From assembly GCA_022712315.1 (NCBI GenBank), contig JALAGS010000202.1, forward strand, positions 1 through 58,477: a stretch of DNA of 58,477 bases. Direction: 5' to 3'. Below, piece by piece: positions 25,021-33,562 of the stretch; position 1 is the stretch's first letter, and the number at the start of each line of letters is the position of its first letter. Below the pieces are notes generated by a model that saw nothing but the letters and a program-made list of their open reading frames with translations, was not told the DNA's origin and ran no database searches. The DNA is from Sphingobacterium sp. GTDB lineage: Bacteria; Bacteroidota; Bacteroidia; Sphingobacteriales; Sphingobacteriaceae. The translations under genes and the position numbers were made by a program.

Positions 25021-25434
25021 AGGTGTGTAATTTAGATTCAGTAAGTGTTTAATGGGGGCAATTATAAAGAAATAATGCGTTGTCAATTCTCCGCTTATTG
25101 GAACAAACGTTTGCATGAACTACGAAAACGTTATAGAAATAGGCGTTTGTAATGAAAATGTAAACTAATAGGATCTGATGTAATTGACTAAATGTTTGGA
25201 ATGTTAATTTAATAGCGATGCGATAAGCTCAGGTGGTTTAACATTGAGCTGTCAACTATCCCAAGGAAGAGAAATCCAATAAAATCGGTTAAAAAGCTTG
25301 TTTTTTCGTCGTTTTTTTAGTATTTTGGGGTAATTTGCTTCTTTTGGCCCATTCCGTCAGATGCCTGCGGATTCGTTTAAGATTGATTTTTTGGGTAAAT
25401 TTGTATTTTAGTAGCTAAGGGCTAACGCTGTTTT
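25021..25434. other. Non-coding region between divergent susC and the antiporter operon (left part)
   Basis: This AT-rich sequence contains the susC promoter region, including the CAAACGTTTG palindrome. I see no open frame worth naming. The right part is taken by repeat copy 2. Confidence 0.6.
25104..25113. promoter_or_regulatory. Palindrome CAAACGTTTG upstream of susC
   Basis: This 10-bp perfect palindrome lies 84-93 nt before the susC start, within GAACAAACGTTTGCATGAAC. A further CGTTTG half-site is nearby at 25144-25149. The central ACGT with A/T flanks resembles LacI/GalR-type operators. Assignment is tentative. Confidence 0.35.
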
Positions 25435-25570
25435 TTCTGAAAGCGTTTGTTTTTTATTGATTCGTGTTTCTTTTTAGAGGTATCAATAAACTCGTTGCAC
25501 TTAGTTATTGGCAAGAAAGAACCTTTTTTGTTTCCATCACTTTTGTGGCATACAAATTTTGGAGGTTTTA
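25435..25570 (+). repeat. Intergenic repeat family, copy 2
   Basis: The left module TTCTGAAAGCGTTTG ... TTATTGATTCGTGTTTC matches copy 5 (40437-40576). The right module has ATTGGCAAGAAAGAACC at 25507-25523. The far right end, with ATGCCTG and TCATGAAGG in other copies, is diverged. It lies directly upstream of the antiporter operon. Confidence 0.6.
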
Positions 25571-25598
25571 TTATCAGTATTTATTTAAATAGAAGATT

Positions 25599-26078
25599 AT
25601 GTCTATTGTAAGAGAGTCCGATCTGATTGGAATTGGAAAAAAATTTCAAATTGAAACCGATGCTGGAGACAACATGGTTGTTGTTATCCATGACGATGGC
25701 AGACGGGAACTTTATCGCTATGATGACGAGGAGCACGAGTCACGTTGCGTTATGACACTAAATGACGATGAATCTCGTCAGATCGCAGGTATTATTGGTG
25801 GCCTGTCCTACAAGCCAAAGGCTTTGGAGACAATTGAGGTTGCTTTGGACGATTTACGTATTGAATGGTACAAAGTAGAAGGTAAAAATGAAGGTGCCGG
25901 AAAGACAATCGGCGAACTGGAAGTGCGCCAGCGTACGGGGGCTTCGATCATTGCTGGCATACGGGATGATGACACGGTTATCAATCCTGGACCATCCTAT
26001 TTAATTAGCCCGGGCACCACCCTTGTCATTGCCGGAAAGAAGAATAATATTAAACTTTTAAAGGAAATTTTACTGTAA
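25599..26078 (+). CDS. KhtT-like regulatory subunit of a cation:proton antiporter
   Basis: This 159-aa soluble protein has a C-terminal TrkA_C (RCK_C) domain at about residues 75-159, including GELEVRQRTGASIIAGIR, then PGPSYLISPGTTLVIAGK. The N-terminal half resembles the KhtT N-terminal domain (DAGDNMVVVIHDDGRRELYR). In Bacillus, KhtT gates the K+/H+ antiporter KhtU and responds to c-di-AMP or pH. Here the partner gene follows after 3 nt and the lengths of both proteins match KhtT/KhtU. The role (potassium/pH homeostasis, electrophile response) is inferred from the family. It is preceded by repeat copy 2. Confidence 0.82.
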   Translation: MSIVRESDLIGIGKKFQIETDAGDNMVVVIHDDGRRELYRYDDEEHESRCVMTLNDDESRQIAGIIGGLSYKPKALETIEVALDDLRIEWYKVEGKNEGAGKTIGELEVRQRTGASIIAGIRDDDTVINPGPSYLISPGTTLVIAGKKNNIKLLKEILL

Positions 26079-26081
26079 TTT

Positions 26082-27323
26082 ATGCTATCACATACCTTAA
26101 TTCTGGAAATTGGAATCGCTGTAGGACTTGTTGCCATTGTTGGCTTAATTGCCAATAAGCTTAAGTTTTCTGTTATTCCATTTTTCATCATCATAGGTAT
26201 GGTATTAGGTCAGCATGCCCCACAAGTTGGTATGGTGGATTTGACATTTACAGAAAGTAAACCCTTTATAGATTTCATGGGGCGGCTTGGCGTATTATTC
26301 CTGCTGTTCTACCTTGGTCTTGAGTTTTCAGTCAATCGGCTTATTAAGTCCGGTAAAGCAATTGTGACCGGAGGAACAATTTATGTCTTACTGAATTTTA
26401 CCTCAGGTTTGTTGATCGGATGGCTGATGGATATGCCTTTTAAAGAAATGATGGTGCTATGTGGTATTATGACAAGTTCATCCACAGCGATTGTTGCAAA
26501 GGTTCTAACAGATCTTAAACGTACGGCTAACCCCGAGACGGAGGTTATCATGGGAATGATTATGTTCGACGATCTGTTTATAGCGATGCATATCTCCTTT
26601 CTTTCGGGTCTGATACTGACAGGGAGCAGTTCGTTTTGGACGGTTGCCGGCACTTCACTGCTTGCCTTGGGATTTATATTGACCTTTTTGATCTTGGGCA
26701 GAAAACTGGTGCCTTCGATCGACCGTCTATTGAAAGAGAAAACTTCCGAATTATTCATATTGATCATCTTTGCGCTTCTTTTTATTGTCGCGGGATTCTC
26801 GGAAACGATTCATGTGGCGGAGGCTATTGGCGCGTTGATGGCCGGATTGGTGTTGGCGGATTCGCAATACATCAAAAAGATCGAATCGATGGTATTGCCC
26901 TATAAGGATTTCTTTGGCGCCATGTTTTTCTTTAGTTTCGGATTATCCATTGATATTATGTCGCTTGGAGGTGCTGTATTGTGGGCTTCGATTGCAGCGC
27001 TGGTAACGGTGATGGGCAATCTTGCTTCGGGATATTTTGCAGCTAAATTTTCGGGTATGAAACCAAAAACCTCATTTGATATTGGCTTTACCCTTTCGGC
27101 CCGTGGCGAATTTTCCATTATTATGGCGAATATTGGTAAAGCCGGAGCTCTATTACCCGTTATTCAATCCTTTGTAGTCGTATATGTTCTCATTCTTTCC
27201 ATTGTGTCCCCACTATTGACCAAAGAGTCACGTAATCTTTGGAAATTGTTCTTTGGAAGCGATGCTAATACAGCCAAGCCTTTAAAAAAGCTGAGCGATC
27301 TGGAAAATAATCAGAGCAATTAG
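26082..27323 (+). CDS. KhtU/KefB-like cation:proton antiporter (CPA2)
   Basis: This 413-aa inner-membrane protein has about twelve to thirteen membrane helices and belongs to the CPA2 Na+/H+-exchanger domain family. Typical features are LGVLFLLFYLGLEFSVNRL near residue 70, the ion-site region GIMTSSSTAIVAKVL near 125 followed by MFDDLF near 165, and the late motif LSARGEFSIIMANIG near 340. It lacks the C-terminal RCK_N domain of KefB/KefC, consistent with a separate KhtT-type regulator encoded just upstream (3-nt gap). Potassium efflux is the best guess for the substrate. The operon ends at a perfect 19-bp hairpin. Confidence 0.87.
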   Translation: MLSHTLILEIGIAVGLVAIVGLIANKLKFSVIPFFIIIGMVLGQHAPQVGMVDLTFTESKPFIDFMGRLGVLFLLFYLGLEFSVNRLIKSGKAIVTGGTIYVLLNFTSGLLIGWLMDMPFKEMMVLCGIMTSSSTAIVAKVLTDLKRTANPETEVIMGMIMFDDLFIAMHISFLSGLILTGSSSFWTVAGTSLLALGFILTFLILGRKLVPSIDRLLKEKTSELFILIIFALLFIVAGFSETIHVAEAIGALMAGLVLADSQYIKKIESMVLPYKDFFGAMFFFSFGLSIDIMSLGGAVLWASIAALVTVMGNLASGYFAAKFSGMKPKTSFDIGFTLSARGEFSIIMANIGKAGALLPVIQSFVVVYVLILSIVSPLLTKESRNLWKLFFGSDANTAKPLKKLSDLENNQSN

Positions 27324-27441
27324 CCCTTCTGGATAAGAGCGCTATTCTTTTATAATTGATCAAAAGCAAAAGGGGCGGAGCAAAAGTCAGGTCAAACCTT
27401 TGGAAGGTCGACTATCGGAAATAATACAAGATAAAATACAT

Positions 27442-27484
27442 AAAAAACAGGTCTATCCAGAAATACTGGATAGACCTGTTTTTT
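27442..27484. terminator. Bidirectional terminator, antiporter / SufT-like gene
   Basis: It is a perfect 19-bp stem (27442-27460 and 27466-27484) with a 5-nt loop. The core is CAGGTCTATCCAG and both ends are six A or six T. It lies between convergent genes. Confidence 0.9.
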
Positions 27485-27503
27485 ATGATGAGTTGCTTAA
27501 ATT

Positions 27504-27833
27504 TTACAGAAAGCCTAATTCTAGCTTTGCTTCTTCGGACATCATATCTTTGGTCCAGGGTGGGTCAAACGTCAATTCGACCAATGCTTCTTTGACTCCT
27601 TCAACGCCAGCAACTTTTTCCTGCACTTCATTCATGATTTCGCCAGCTACCGGACAGCCTGGAGCCGTTAGAGTCATCACGATCTTTGCAATACCCTCTT
27701 CCTTGGTAATAATTTCATAGACAAGTCCCAGATCTACAATATTTGCAGGTTTTAACTCGGGATCATAAATCGTTTCCAGTACAGCTTGGATCTGCGGTGC
27801 TAGCCCCAGTTTATCTAATACGATGATACTCAT
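27504..27833 (-). CDS. SufT-like metal-sulfur cluster assembly factor (MIP18/DUF59)
   Basis: This 109-aa single-domain protein of the MIP18/DUF59 family (PaaD/SufT-like) takes part in Fe-S cluster maturation. The YDPELKPANIVDLGLVYEI region (near 20-40) and the Cys-containing TLTAPGCPVAGEIMNEV (near 52-68) are the family hallmarks, and LTFDPPWTKDMMSEEAK closes the fold. It overlaps the upstream glycosyltransferase gene by 4 nt (ATGA), so translation is probably coupled although the functions look unrelated. No other suf genes are in the window. Confidence 0.9.
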   Translation of the reverse strand: MSIIVLDKLGLAPQIQAVLETIYDPELKPANIVDLGLVYEIITKEEGIAKIVMTLTAPGCPVAGEIMNEVQEKVAGVEGVKEALVELTFDPPWTKDMMSEEAKLELGFL

Positions 27834-28999
27834 TTATTCAGTTTTTTATCGTGAATAGCGTCCTGATAGATCGCTAATAATTTATCTTGATTTATTTCAG
27901 GAGTAAAATTACTAAAATAATAAGCTTTGCTGGTCTTTCTTATCTCATCTTTTTCATTTGTCGATTTTATACTCCAGGCCGTCAGACACTGGACGATATC
28001 TTTTCTATTGTGGGGGTCGAAAGTCTGTCCTGTTTTATGGGGAATGATCAGTTCGGGCAGTGGACCTAGATTGGAGCAAAGCACGGCAGTCCCGACAGAG
28101 TAGGCTTCAAGGATAGTAATCGGCATACCTTCAAAACAAATTGAGGGAACGATCAGCGCCTGTGCATTTGCGATCAAGGGAAGTATTCCAGTCCTCTTTT
28201 TAAAGCCTAGGTAGGAAATATTCGGTTGGTCTTTGATCCGCCGAATGACCTCTTCTTCGAGCGGGCCGCCGCCAATAATCTGTAATTGAAAATCTGTGCC
28301 GATAAAGGCATCAATCAGATTTAATATCCCCTTCTCGTCCGAAAGACGACCGACGTAAATAAAATAAGGCTGCGTAATGTCGGATGTTATTGCGGCAGGA
28401 AAGACAAAGTTGGGTTTAATATCAAATTGTGTTGATGGGAGCCCTAAAGTTGATCCAACAAAGATTTTTTTTGCAAAGGAGCTTAAGGTGATGTAGCGAT
28501 TTACCTTTTTCCAAGTTCCTATTTTACGATGAAACCAATAATTCAGCGCAAGAAGAAATGTTTTTACAGTCGAATTATTAAATGCTTTTTGCCGAACTGC
28601 CGTCCAGGGAAACTCTTCCTGGAGTGAGTCCAGAAAAAGGTGGTTGTGATGGTACAACGTTGCCGAGGGGCATAGTAGGCGAAAGTTATGCAAGGTCATG
28701 ACCTGTGGGATGCCGAGCTTGGCAATCGTACGCAGAATAATCGGACCCGCAGCATAATGCGTATTGTGAATGTGGACAATATCTGGTTTAAACGCATGAA
28801 TTGTTTTCTTGATGCGCTGTGCTGCACAGATATTCCAAAAAGATCCCAAGGTCTGTAATGCGCCCCGCCAACCTTTTTTATTCTGAAAGGTCAGCGTGTG
28901 TACCTCATGTTCCTGAGCGAGAAGGGAAGATTCCTGCTGGAATACAGTGTCTTCACCACCAGGAGCTTGATAAAATGTATGGATAATCAGTATGCGCAT
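27830..28999 (-). CDS. Glycosyltransferase family 4-like protein
   Basis: This 389-aa GT-B fold glycosyltransferase transfers a sugar from a nucleotide donor, probably to a surface polysaccharide or lipid. The N-terminal domain starts MRILIIHTFYQAPGGEDTVF with a glycine-rich acceptor loop and continues with KPDIVHIHNTHYAAGP. The C-terminal domain has YVGRLSDEKGILNLIDAF near 220 and the EX7E-type donor site CFEGMPITILEAYSVGTAV near 298. I chose the ATG at 28999; the ORF reaches 29017 but those residues precede the first strand. It overlaps the SufT-like gene and is divergent from the polyprenyl synthase. Confidence 0.88.
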   Translation of the reverse strand: MRILIIHTFYQAPGGEDTVFQQESSLLAQEHEVHTLTFQNKKGWRGALQTLGSFWNICAAQRIKKTIHAFKPDIVHIHNTHYAAGPIILRTIAKLGIPQVMTLHNFRLLCPSATLYHHNHLFLDSLQEEFPWTAVRQKAFNNSTVKTFLLALNYWFHRKIGTWKKVNRYITLSSFAKKIFVGSTLGLPSTQFDIKPNFVFPAAITSDITQPYFIYVGRLSDEKGILNLIDAFIGTDFQLQIIGGGPLEEEVIRRIKDQPNISYLGFKKRTGILPLIANAQALIVPSICFEGMPITILEAYSVGTAVLCSNLGPLPELIIPHKTGQTFDPHNRKDIVQCLTAWSIKSTNEKDEIRKTSKAYYFSNFTPEINQDKLLAIYQDAIHDKKLNK

Positions 29000-29110
29000 A
29001 ATAAAAGACTTATACAAATGTACAATTTTGGGGTGACTTCCTTTAACGGGACAAAATTGCCATTTCTATATGATTATTGCTATATTCGCAAGATTCGATC
29101 GTAAAGATAT

Positions 29111-30079
29111 ATGCAACATTTACAACAACTCGTGATAGAGGCGATAGAGACAAGTCAATTTCCTGAAACACCATCAAATTTATATGATCCCATACGGTAT
29201 ATATTGACTTTGGGCGGGAAGAGGGTTCGACCGGTGCTGACATTGATGGCCGCCGAATTATTCGGCATGCAGGAGATGGACGAGATTATCCCCGCTGCCA
29301 AGGCAGTGGAATTTTTTCATAACTTTTCACTGATCCACGACGATTTGATGGATAAAGCTCCTTTAAGACGAGGTAAAACAACAGTGCACGAAAAGTGGGA
29401 TGCTAATATTGCCATATTGTCTGGCGATGGACTGTTGGTTAAAGCTTATGAGGAAATCTCAAAGTGTAATCCAATTTACCTACCTGCAACCCTGAAGATT
29501 TTGAGTAAAGTAGCTATGGAAGTATGTGAAGGGCAACAATTGGATATGGATTATGAAAGCAGGGACACGCTTACGATGCCTGAATATATCGAGATGATCC
29601 GCCTAAAGACTTCGGTGCTATTGGGTGGAGCATTGCAGCTGGGCGCGATTTTGTCGGGAGCAGATGAAAAGCAGCAGCAGCTGATCTATGAATTTGGCGA
29701 GAATGTAGGTTTAGCATTTCAATTGCAGGACGATATCCTGGATGCTTATGGAGATCCAGATACCTTTGGAAAGATCGTTGGTGGTGATATTATGATCAAT
29801 AAAAAAACCTATTTACTGGTAAAGCTGATGGCGGTGATTTCGGACGAAGATAAGACAGTCTTACAACGTTTATTGGAAGCCTCCATGGAGACTGCTCCCT
29901 CAAAAGTAGCTGATATGCTTGCATTATACGAGAAGTATGAAATTAAAACAGCAGCGGACGAATTGAAGGATATCTATACACAACGGGCATTTGAAAAAAT
30001 GGAAGCATTGAATGTACCAAATGAACGTAAAGAAGCGTTATTAGTGTTAGCAAATAACCTTTTGGTGAGACAGCAATAA
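29111..30079 (+). CDS. Polyprenyl diphosphate synthase
   Basis: This 322-aa trans-isoprenyl diphosphate synthase condenses IPP with allylic diphosphates in the cytoplasm. The first Asp-rich motif DDLMD is at residues 77-81 and the second, DDILD, near 206. LGGKRVRPVLTLMAAELFG near 35 and GQQLDMDYESRD near 140 are family motifs. The first motif has no two-residue insertion and has Phe at the fifth position before it. That pattern fits archaeal-type geranylgeranyl or mixed farnesyl/geranylgeranyl synthases better than E. coli IspA. Chain length is not certain. The gene lies between a divergent glycosyltransferase and the amidase. Confidence 0.9.
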   Translation: MQHLQQLVIEAIETSQFPETPSNLYDPIRYILTLGGKRVRPVLTLMAAELFGMQEMDEIIPAAKAVEFFHNFSLIHDDLMDKAPLRRGKTTVHEKWDANIAILSGDGLLVKAYEEISKCNPIYLPATLKILSKVAMEVCEGQQLDMDYESRDTLTMPEYIEMIRLKTSVLLGGALQLGAILSGADEKQQQLIYEFGENVGLAFQLQDDILDAYGDPDTFGKIVGGDIMINKKTYLLVKLMAVISDEDKTVLQRLLEASMETAPSKVADMLALYEKYEIKTAADELKDIYTQRAFEKMEALNVPNERKEALLVLANNLLVRQQ

Positions 30080-30163
30080 GTATAAATTCTATTAAAATTC
30101 GTATCTTGCCATTAAATGGTTATTTTGTAAGAAAATAATTAAATAAATTTTTAGATTACGTTC

Positions 30164-30940
30164 ATGGAGCCTTTAAAAATCACCGTATTTCAAGCATATC
30201 TATTCTGGGAAAATATAGAGAAAAATCTAAATAATCTCGCGCTCAGACTTTCATCGCTGCGTGAGAAGACAGATGTTATTATTCTCCCCGAAATGTTTAA
30301 TACAGGCTTCACGAACAATGTTGAAAAATGTGCCGAACCTGCAAACGGCCCCACTACGAGGTGGTTATTTGAAATGGCAAGCTCGCTTAATTGTGTTGTT
30401 GCCGGTTCATTGATTATCGAAGAAGGTGGGAAATACTATAATCGTTTTGTTTGGATGTTTCCTGATGGAAAATATGTTAAATATGATAAGCGCCATCTTT
30501 TTGGATTGTCAAAAGAAAGTGAATACTTCGAGCCAGGTAATGAACGCATCTTGGTGGATATCAAAGGATGGAAAATTTGCCCGATGATTTGTTACGACCT
30601 TAGATTCCCCGTCTGGTCTAAAAATCAAAATGGAGCATATGATATCTTAGTTTATACTGCAAGCTGGCCTGATAAGCGCTCTGCACACTGGAGAGCCCTT
30701 ATTCCTGCACGTGCGATAGAAAATCAGGCCTATGTCGTTGGGGTGAACCGCGTAGGGCATGATGGTAATGATATTTATTATTCCGGCGGCTCGATGTGTA
30801 TATCTCCACTAGGTGATGTGGTGTATTATAAACCGGAAGATGAGGATCTGTATACATTTACTTTAAATCCGAATGATCTATTGGAAGCCCGTGAGAAATT
30901 CCCTTTCCTGAAAGACTCTGATTCTTTTACTATCGGCTAA
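30164..30940 (+). CDS. Nitrilase-superfamily amidohydrolase (YafV/omega-amidase type)
   Basis: This 258-aa enzyme of the nitrilase superfamily has the Glu-Lys-Cys triad at E43 (LPEMFNTGF), K109 (YDKRHLFG) and C143 (MICYDLRFPVW). The phrases NTGFT and KRHLFGLSKESEYFEPG match omega-amidase/YafV proteins, which hydrolyse the omega-amide of 2-oxoglutaramate or 2-oxosuccinamate, by-products of glutamine/asparagine transamination. That substrate is inference from family. It follows the polyprenyl synthase on the same strand after 84 nt, and its downstream gap carries repeat copies 3a and 3b. Confidence 0.9.
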   Translation: MEPLKITVFQAYLFWENIEKNLNNLALRLSSLREKTDVIILPEMFNTGFTNNVEKCAEPANGPTTRWLFEMASSLNCVVAGSLIIEEGGKYYNRFVWMFPDGKYVKYDKRHLFGLSKESEYFEPGNERILVDIKGWKICPMICYDLRFPVWSKNQNGAYDILVYTASWPDKRSAHWRALIPARAIENQAYVVGVNRVGHDGNDIYYSGGSMCISPLGDVVYYKPEDEDLYTFTLNPNDLLEAREKFPFLKDSDSFTIG

Positions 30941-30977
30941 CTCCCTCTAAAATAGGTATAATTGCAAGCAATTGTTT

Positions 30978-31056
30978 TTGCTGAACGTGTTTGTTTTTTT
31001 AGGGACATCAAGAACTTTCATGCCTGTTGGTGATTCAGGGGAATTATGAAAGTTTT
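30978..31056 (+). repeat. Intergenic repeat family, copy 3a
   Basis: It starts GCTGAACGTGTTTG and contains GACATCA, ACTTTCATGCCTGTTGGT and TTATGAAAGTTTT. The arms AACTTTCAT (31013-31021) and ATGAAAGTT (31046-31054) form a perfect 9-bp stem. The order of words equals that in copy 5. Copy 3b follows immediately. Confidence 0.6.
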
Positions 31057-31143
31057 CTCTGAAAGTGTCTGACGTTATTGGCCAGCAAGAATCTTCAACT
31101 CGTTTTCATTGTAGTTAGTGTCTGCAAAGCCCTGAAGGTTTTG
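31057..31143 (+). repeat. Intergenic repeat family, copy 3b
   Basis: It reads CTGAAAGTGTCTG, then ATTGGCCAGCAAGAAT with CTTCA (31077-31097), TTTTCATTG, GTGTCTGCAAAG, and CCTGAAGGTTTTG at its end. This is the same order and spacing as copy 4 (31831-31930). Confidence 0.65.
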
Positions 31144-31197
31144 TTTGTATCCTTTTTATTTATTAAATTCAGTCTAGTATAAATCAAATTTTTATGA

Positions 31198-31230
31198 TTT
31201 ATCAACATCTACTGATGACATGTTGATAAA
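31198..31230. promoter_or_regulatory. Inverted repeat TTTATCAACAT / ATGTTGATAAA upstream of marR-type gene
   Basis: Perfect 11-bp arms (31198-31208 and 31220-31230) are separated by 11 nt, about 140 nt before the regulator's start. Each arm contains TTATCAACA, one base from a DnaA box. It could be an operator for the MarR-type protein, although known MarR operators are tighter palindromes. Confidence 0.45.
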
Positions 31231-31370
31231 ATTTTGTTTGAGAGAGCTATATTAAAGTGTAATTTAGGCTAACTATTAGCCAAAATACGTTTAGTTTTTT
31301 CTCATGTTTTATAAAAGACGACGTTTTATTATTGCAATAAGTTGCGTAAACAACCATAACCATTATTCAT

Positions 31371-31814
31371 ATGTTGGACCAAGATTTAGTATCACAAGAG
31401 TATTTTTATAATTTCCTGACTGGAAAATACTCAATTGCAGTTATGCGGAGATTACAGCGTAATCTCAAGGAGGCCGGGTTAAACATTACTTCTGAACAAT
31501 GGAGTATCATGTATAACCTGTGGGTGGAAGAGGGGCTTACTCAACAGGAACTAGCTATTCGCACATTTCGAGATAAACCCAGTGTGACTCGTTTAATTAA
31601 TAACCTGGAACGTGTAAATCTGGTTATCCGTGTTAACGATAAAAATGATAGACGATCCAATCTGATTTATTTGACGAAAACGGGGCGAAAGATGAAGGAC
31701 GAGGGGATGAAGCAGGCAAAAATTACCATAGAACAGGCCCTAGGAGGATTGGCCGACGATCAGATTGCTTTGTCAAATACGATTTTGCACCGCGTACTGT
31801 TTAATCTGAAATAA
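31371..31814 (+). CDS. MarR family transcriptional regulator
   Basis: This 147-aa winged-helix DNA-binding protein of the MarR family usually acts as a homodimer that represses its own gene and neighbours until a ligand or oxidant releases it. The recognition region is clear: EGLTQQELAIRTFRDKPSVT (residues about 53-72), then RLINNLERVNLVIRVNDKND with the wing RRSNLIYLTKTGRKM. N- and C-terminal helices form the dimer interface. There is no cysteine pair to suggest redox sensing. It is flanked by repeats of the same intergenic family (copies 3a/3b upstream, copy 4 downstream). Targets are not identified. Confidence 0.92.
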   Translation: MLDQDLVSQEYFYNFLTGKYSIAVMRRLQRNLKEAGLNITSEQWSIMYNLWVEEGLTQQELAIRTFRDKPSVTRLINNLERVNLVIRVNDKNDRRSNLIYLTKTGRKMKDEGMKQAKITIEQALGGLADDQIALSNTILHRVLFNLK

Positions 31815-31830
31815 AATAGCGCGCTGTCTG

Positions 31831-31930
31831 ATTGTTTTTTTGAAAGTGGCTGATGTATTGGCCAGAAAGAACGGTTAGTTCACTTTCATTGCAGTTGATG
31901 CCTGCCTGCAAAAAGTCATGAAGGTTTTGT
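31831..31930 (+). repeat. Intergenic repeat family, copy 4 (best preserved right half)
   Basis: It contains TTGAAAGTGGCTG, ATTGGCCAGAAAGAA (31857-31871), CACTTTCATTGCAGTTGATG, CCTGCCTGCAAAAAG and TCATGAAGGTTTT (31916-31928). It begins 17 nt after the MarR stop codon. Confidence 0.65.
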
Positions 31931-31948
31931 AAGGGAAGTCTAAAGACA

Positions 31949-31990
31949 TAAAAAGTCCCCTATGCGAGAATAACATAGGGGACTTTTTTA
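31949..31990. terminator. Bidirectional terminator, marR-type gene / glutamate-synthase-like gene
   Basis: The stem TAAAAAGTCCCCTATG / CATAGGGGACTTTTTTA has a 9-nt loop and A/T runs at both ends. It lies between convergent genes. Confidence 0.85.
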
Positions 31991-32005
31991 TAGGATTTTT
32001 AAGTA

Positions 32006-33562
32006 TTAATCTTCAAAAAGTTTACTTTCGAAATCTGTATGGCTATTGACCAATTTGCCTTCGGTTCCAAAATAGATTTCTTGAAAGCTTAATGTCCGAA
32101 TGGCATCCACTTTACGATAGAATTTATCGGCTGATACATCTGATAGTGTCTTGAAACCACAAGCTTCCATAATTTCCACTGTAGCGCGTAACGTGTTGCG
32201 GTGAAACTGAGCGACACGCACGTATTTATCGTTTACATCGAGTCCTTTGTATAAGTGCGGTTGTTGGGTGGCAACCCCAACCGGGCAGACGTCTTCATTA
32301 CATTTGAGAGCTTGGATACAACCCAATGCGAACATCATGCCGCGAGCACTGTAACATGCATCTGCGCCTAAGGCGATGACTTTCAATATGTCGAAACCCG
32401 TTACAATGCGGCTTGATACGATGACCTTGACATGTTTTTTTAAGCCAAAGGCAATCAGGGTTTTTGTTACGAACGCCAATGCATCGTATAGTGGCATCCC
32501 TAAGTTATCTGTAAACTCTAGCGGAGCAGCTCCGGTACCACCTTCTGATCCATCTACAGAAATAAAGTCTGGAAAGATTTGCGTGTTTTGCATGGCATGA
32601 CAGATGTCGATAAACTCATGTTTGTCGCCGATACAAATTTTAAAGCCGATAGGTTTTCCACCAGAGAGTTCACGCATCTGCTGCAGGAAGTGCATCATTT
32701 CAGTAGGTGAGGAGAAAGCGCTATGTGCTGGAGGCGACATGACGTCTGTTCCGGGGATGACGTGACGGATAGCAGCGACTTCAGGGGTATTTTTTGCGGC
32801 AGGAAGAATCCCTCCGTGACCCGGCTTGGCACCTTGTGAGAGTTTCAGCTCGATCATTTTCACGTTTTCACGGTTTGATTTTTCTCTGAAAAGTTCTGCA
32901 TCAAATTTTCCTTCTTGGTTACGGCAGCCAAAATACCCCGTACCGACCTGCCAAATTAAATCACCACCGTTGTTGTGGTAGTCACTGATTCCCCCTTCTC
33001 CGGTATTGTGCGCAAAATTTTGAAGAGCAGCACCTTTATTTAGCGCCGTAATCGCTGTTTTACTCAAAGCACCATAACTCATTGCGGAGATGTTGAACAC
33101 ACTAAGGCTATAAGGCTTTTTACAGGCTGCATTTCCAACCGTGGTACGCAGATCGTGGTTTTCGATATGGCAAGGGAAAACGGAGTGCGCCGCCCATTCG
33201 TTCCCCACAGCCTGCGGATCAGTCTGCATACCAAAAGCTACAGTTTCACGCTGATTTTTAGCACGCTGGTAAACGATTGAGCGTTGTCTTCTGTTGAAAG
33301 GACGTCCATCCATGTCCGATTCCCAAAAATATTGTCTCAGTTCAGGACGGATAGATTCGAAGATATAACGGAAATATCCCACTAAAGGATAATTACGCAG
33401 AATGGCGTGTTTGGTCTGGAAACTATGGTATAACGCGATCAATAGCAATGGAAATGGGATGATAAGCAGCCAAAACCAGCTTGATGTAAATATAAATCCA
33501 AATGATACAATGATTAAATTAATCACAATCATTATTGAAAGAATGAGTTTTCTAACTTCCAT
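32006..33562 (-). CDS. FMN-binding glutamate synthase family protein, membrane-anchored
   Basis: This 518-aa protein carries the FMN/Fe-S synthase domain of glutamate synthase but not the glutamine amidotransferase domain. Two hydrophobic helices at residues about 5-48 should anchor it in the membrane. The domain begins NAACKKPYSLSVFNISAMSYGALS. It includes KPGHGGILPA near 250, DGSEGGTGAAP near 340 and the Fe-S cysteines in CIQALKCNEDVCPVGVATQ near 418-435. Stand-alone proteins of this kind are common in bacteria; activity is unproven, possibly with another reductant or substrate. It is monocistronic and convergent with the MarR-type gene. Confidence 0.88.
   Translation of the reverse strand: MEVRKLILSIMIVINLIIVSFGFIFTSSWFWLLIIPFPLLLIALYHSFQTKHAILRNYPLVGYFRYIFESIRPELRQYFWESDMDGRPFNRRQRSIVYQRAKNQRETVAFGMQTDPQAVGNEWAAHSVFPCHIENHDLRTTVGNAACKKPYSLSVFNISAMSYGALSKTAITALNKGAALQNFAHNTGEGGISDYHNNGGDLIWQVGTGYFGCRNQEGKFDAELFREKSNRENVKMIELKLSQGAKPGHGGILPAAKNTPEVAAIRHVIPGTDVMSPPAHSAFSSPTEMMHFLQQMRELSGGKPIGFKICIGDKHEFIDICHAMQNTQIFPDFISVDGSEGGTGAAPLEFTDNLGMPLYDALAFVTKTLIAFGLKKHVKVIVSSRIVTGFDILKVIALGADACYSARGMMFALGCIQALKCNEDVCPVGVATQQPHLYKGLDVNDKYVRVAQFHRNTLRATVEIMEACGFKTLSDVSADKFYRKVDAIRTLSFQEIYFGTEGKLVNSHTDFESKLFED

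Noticed and set aside
27400..27720. Open frame of 106 codons on the plus strand
   Set aside because: It runs through the perfect bidirectional terminator and then antisense to the SufT-like gene.
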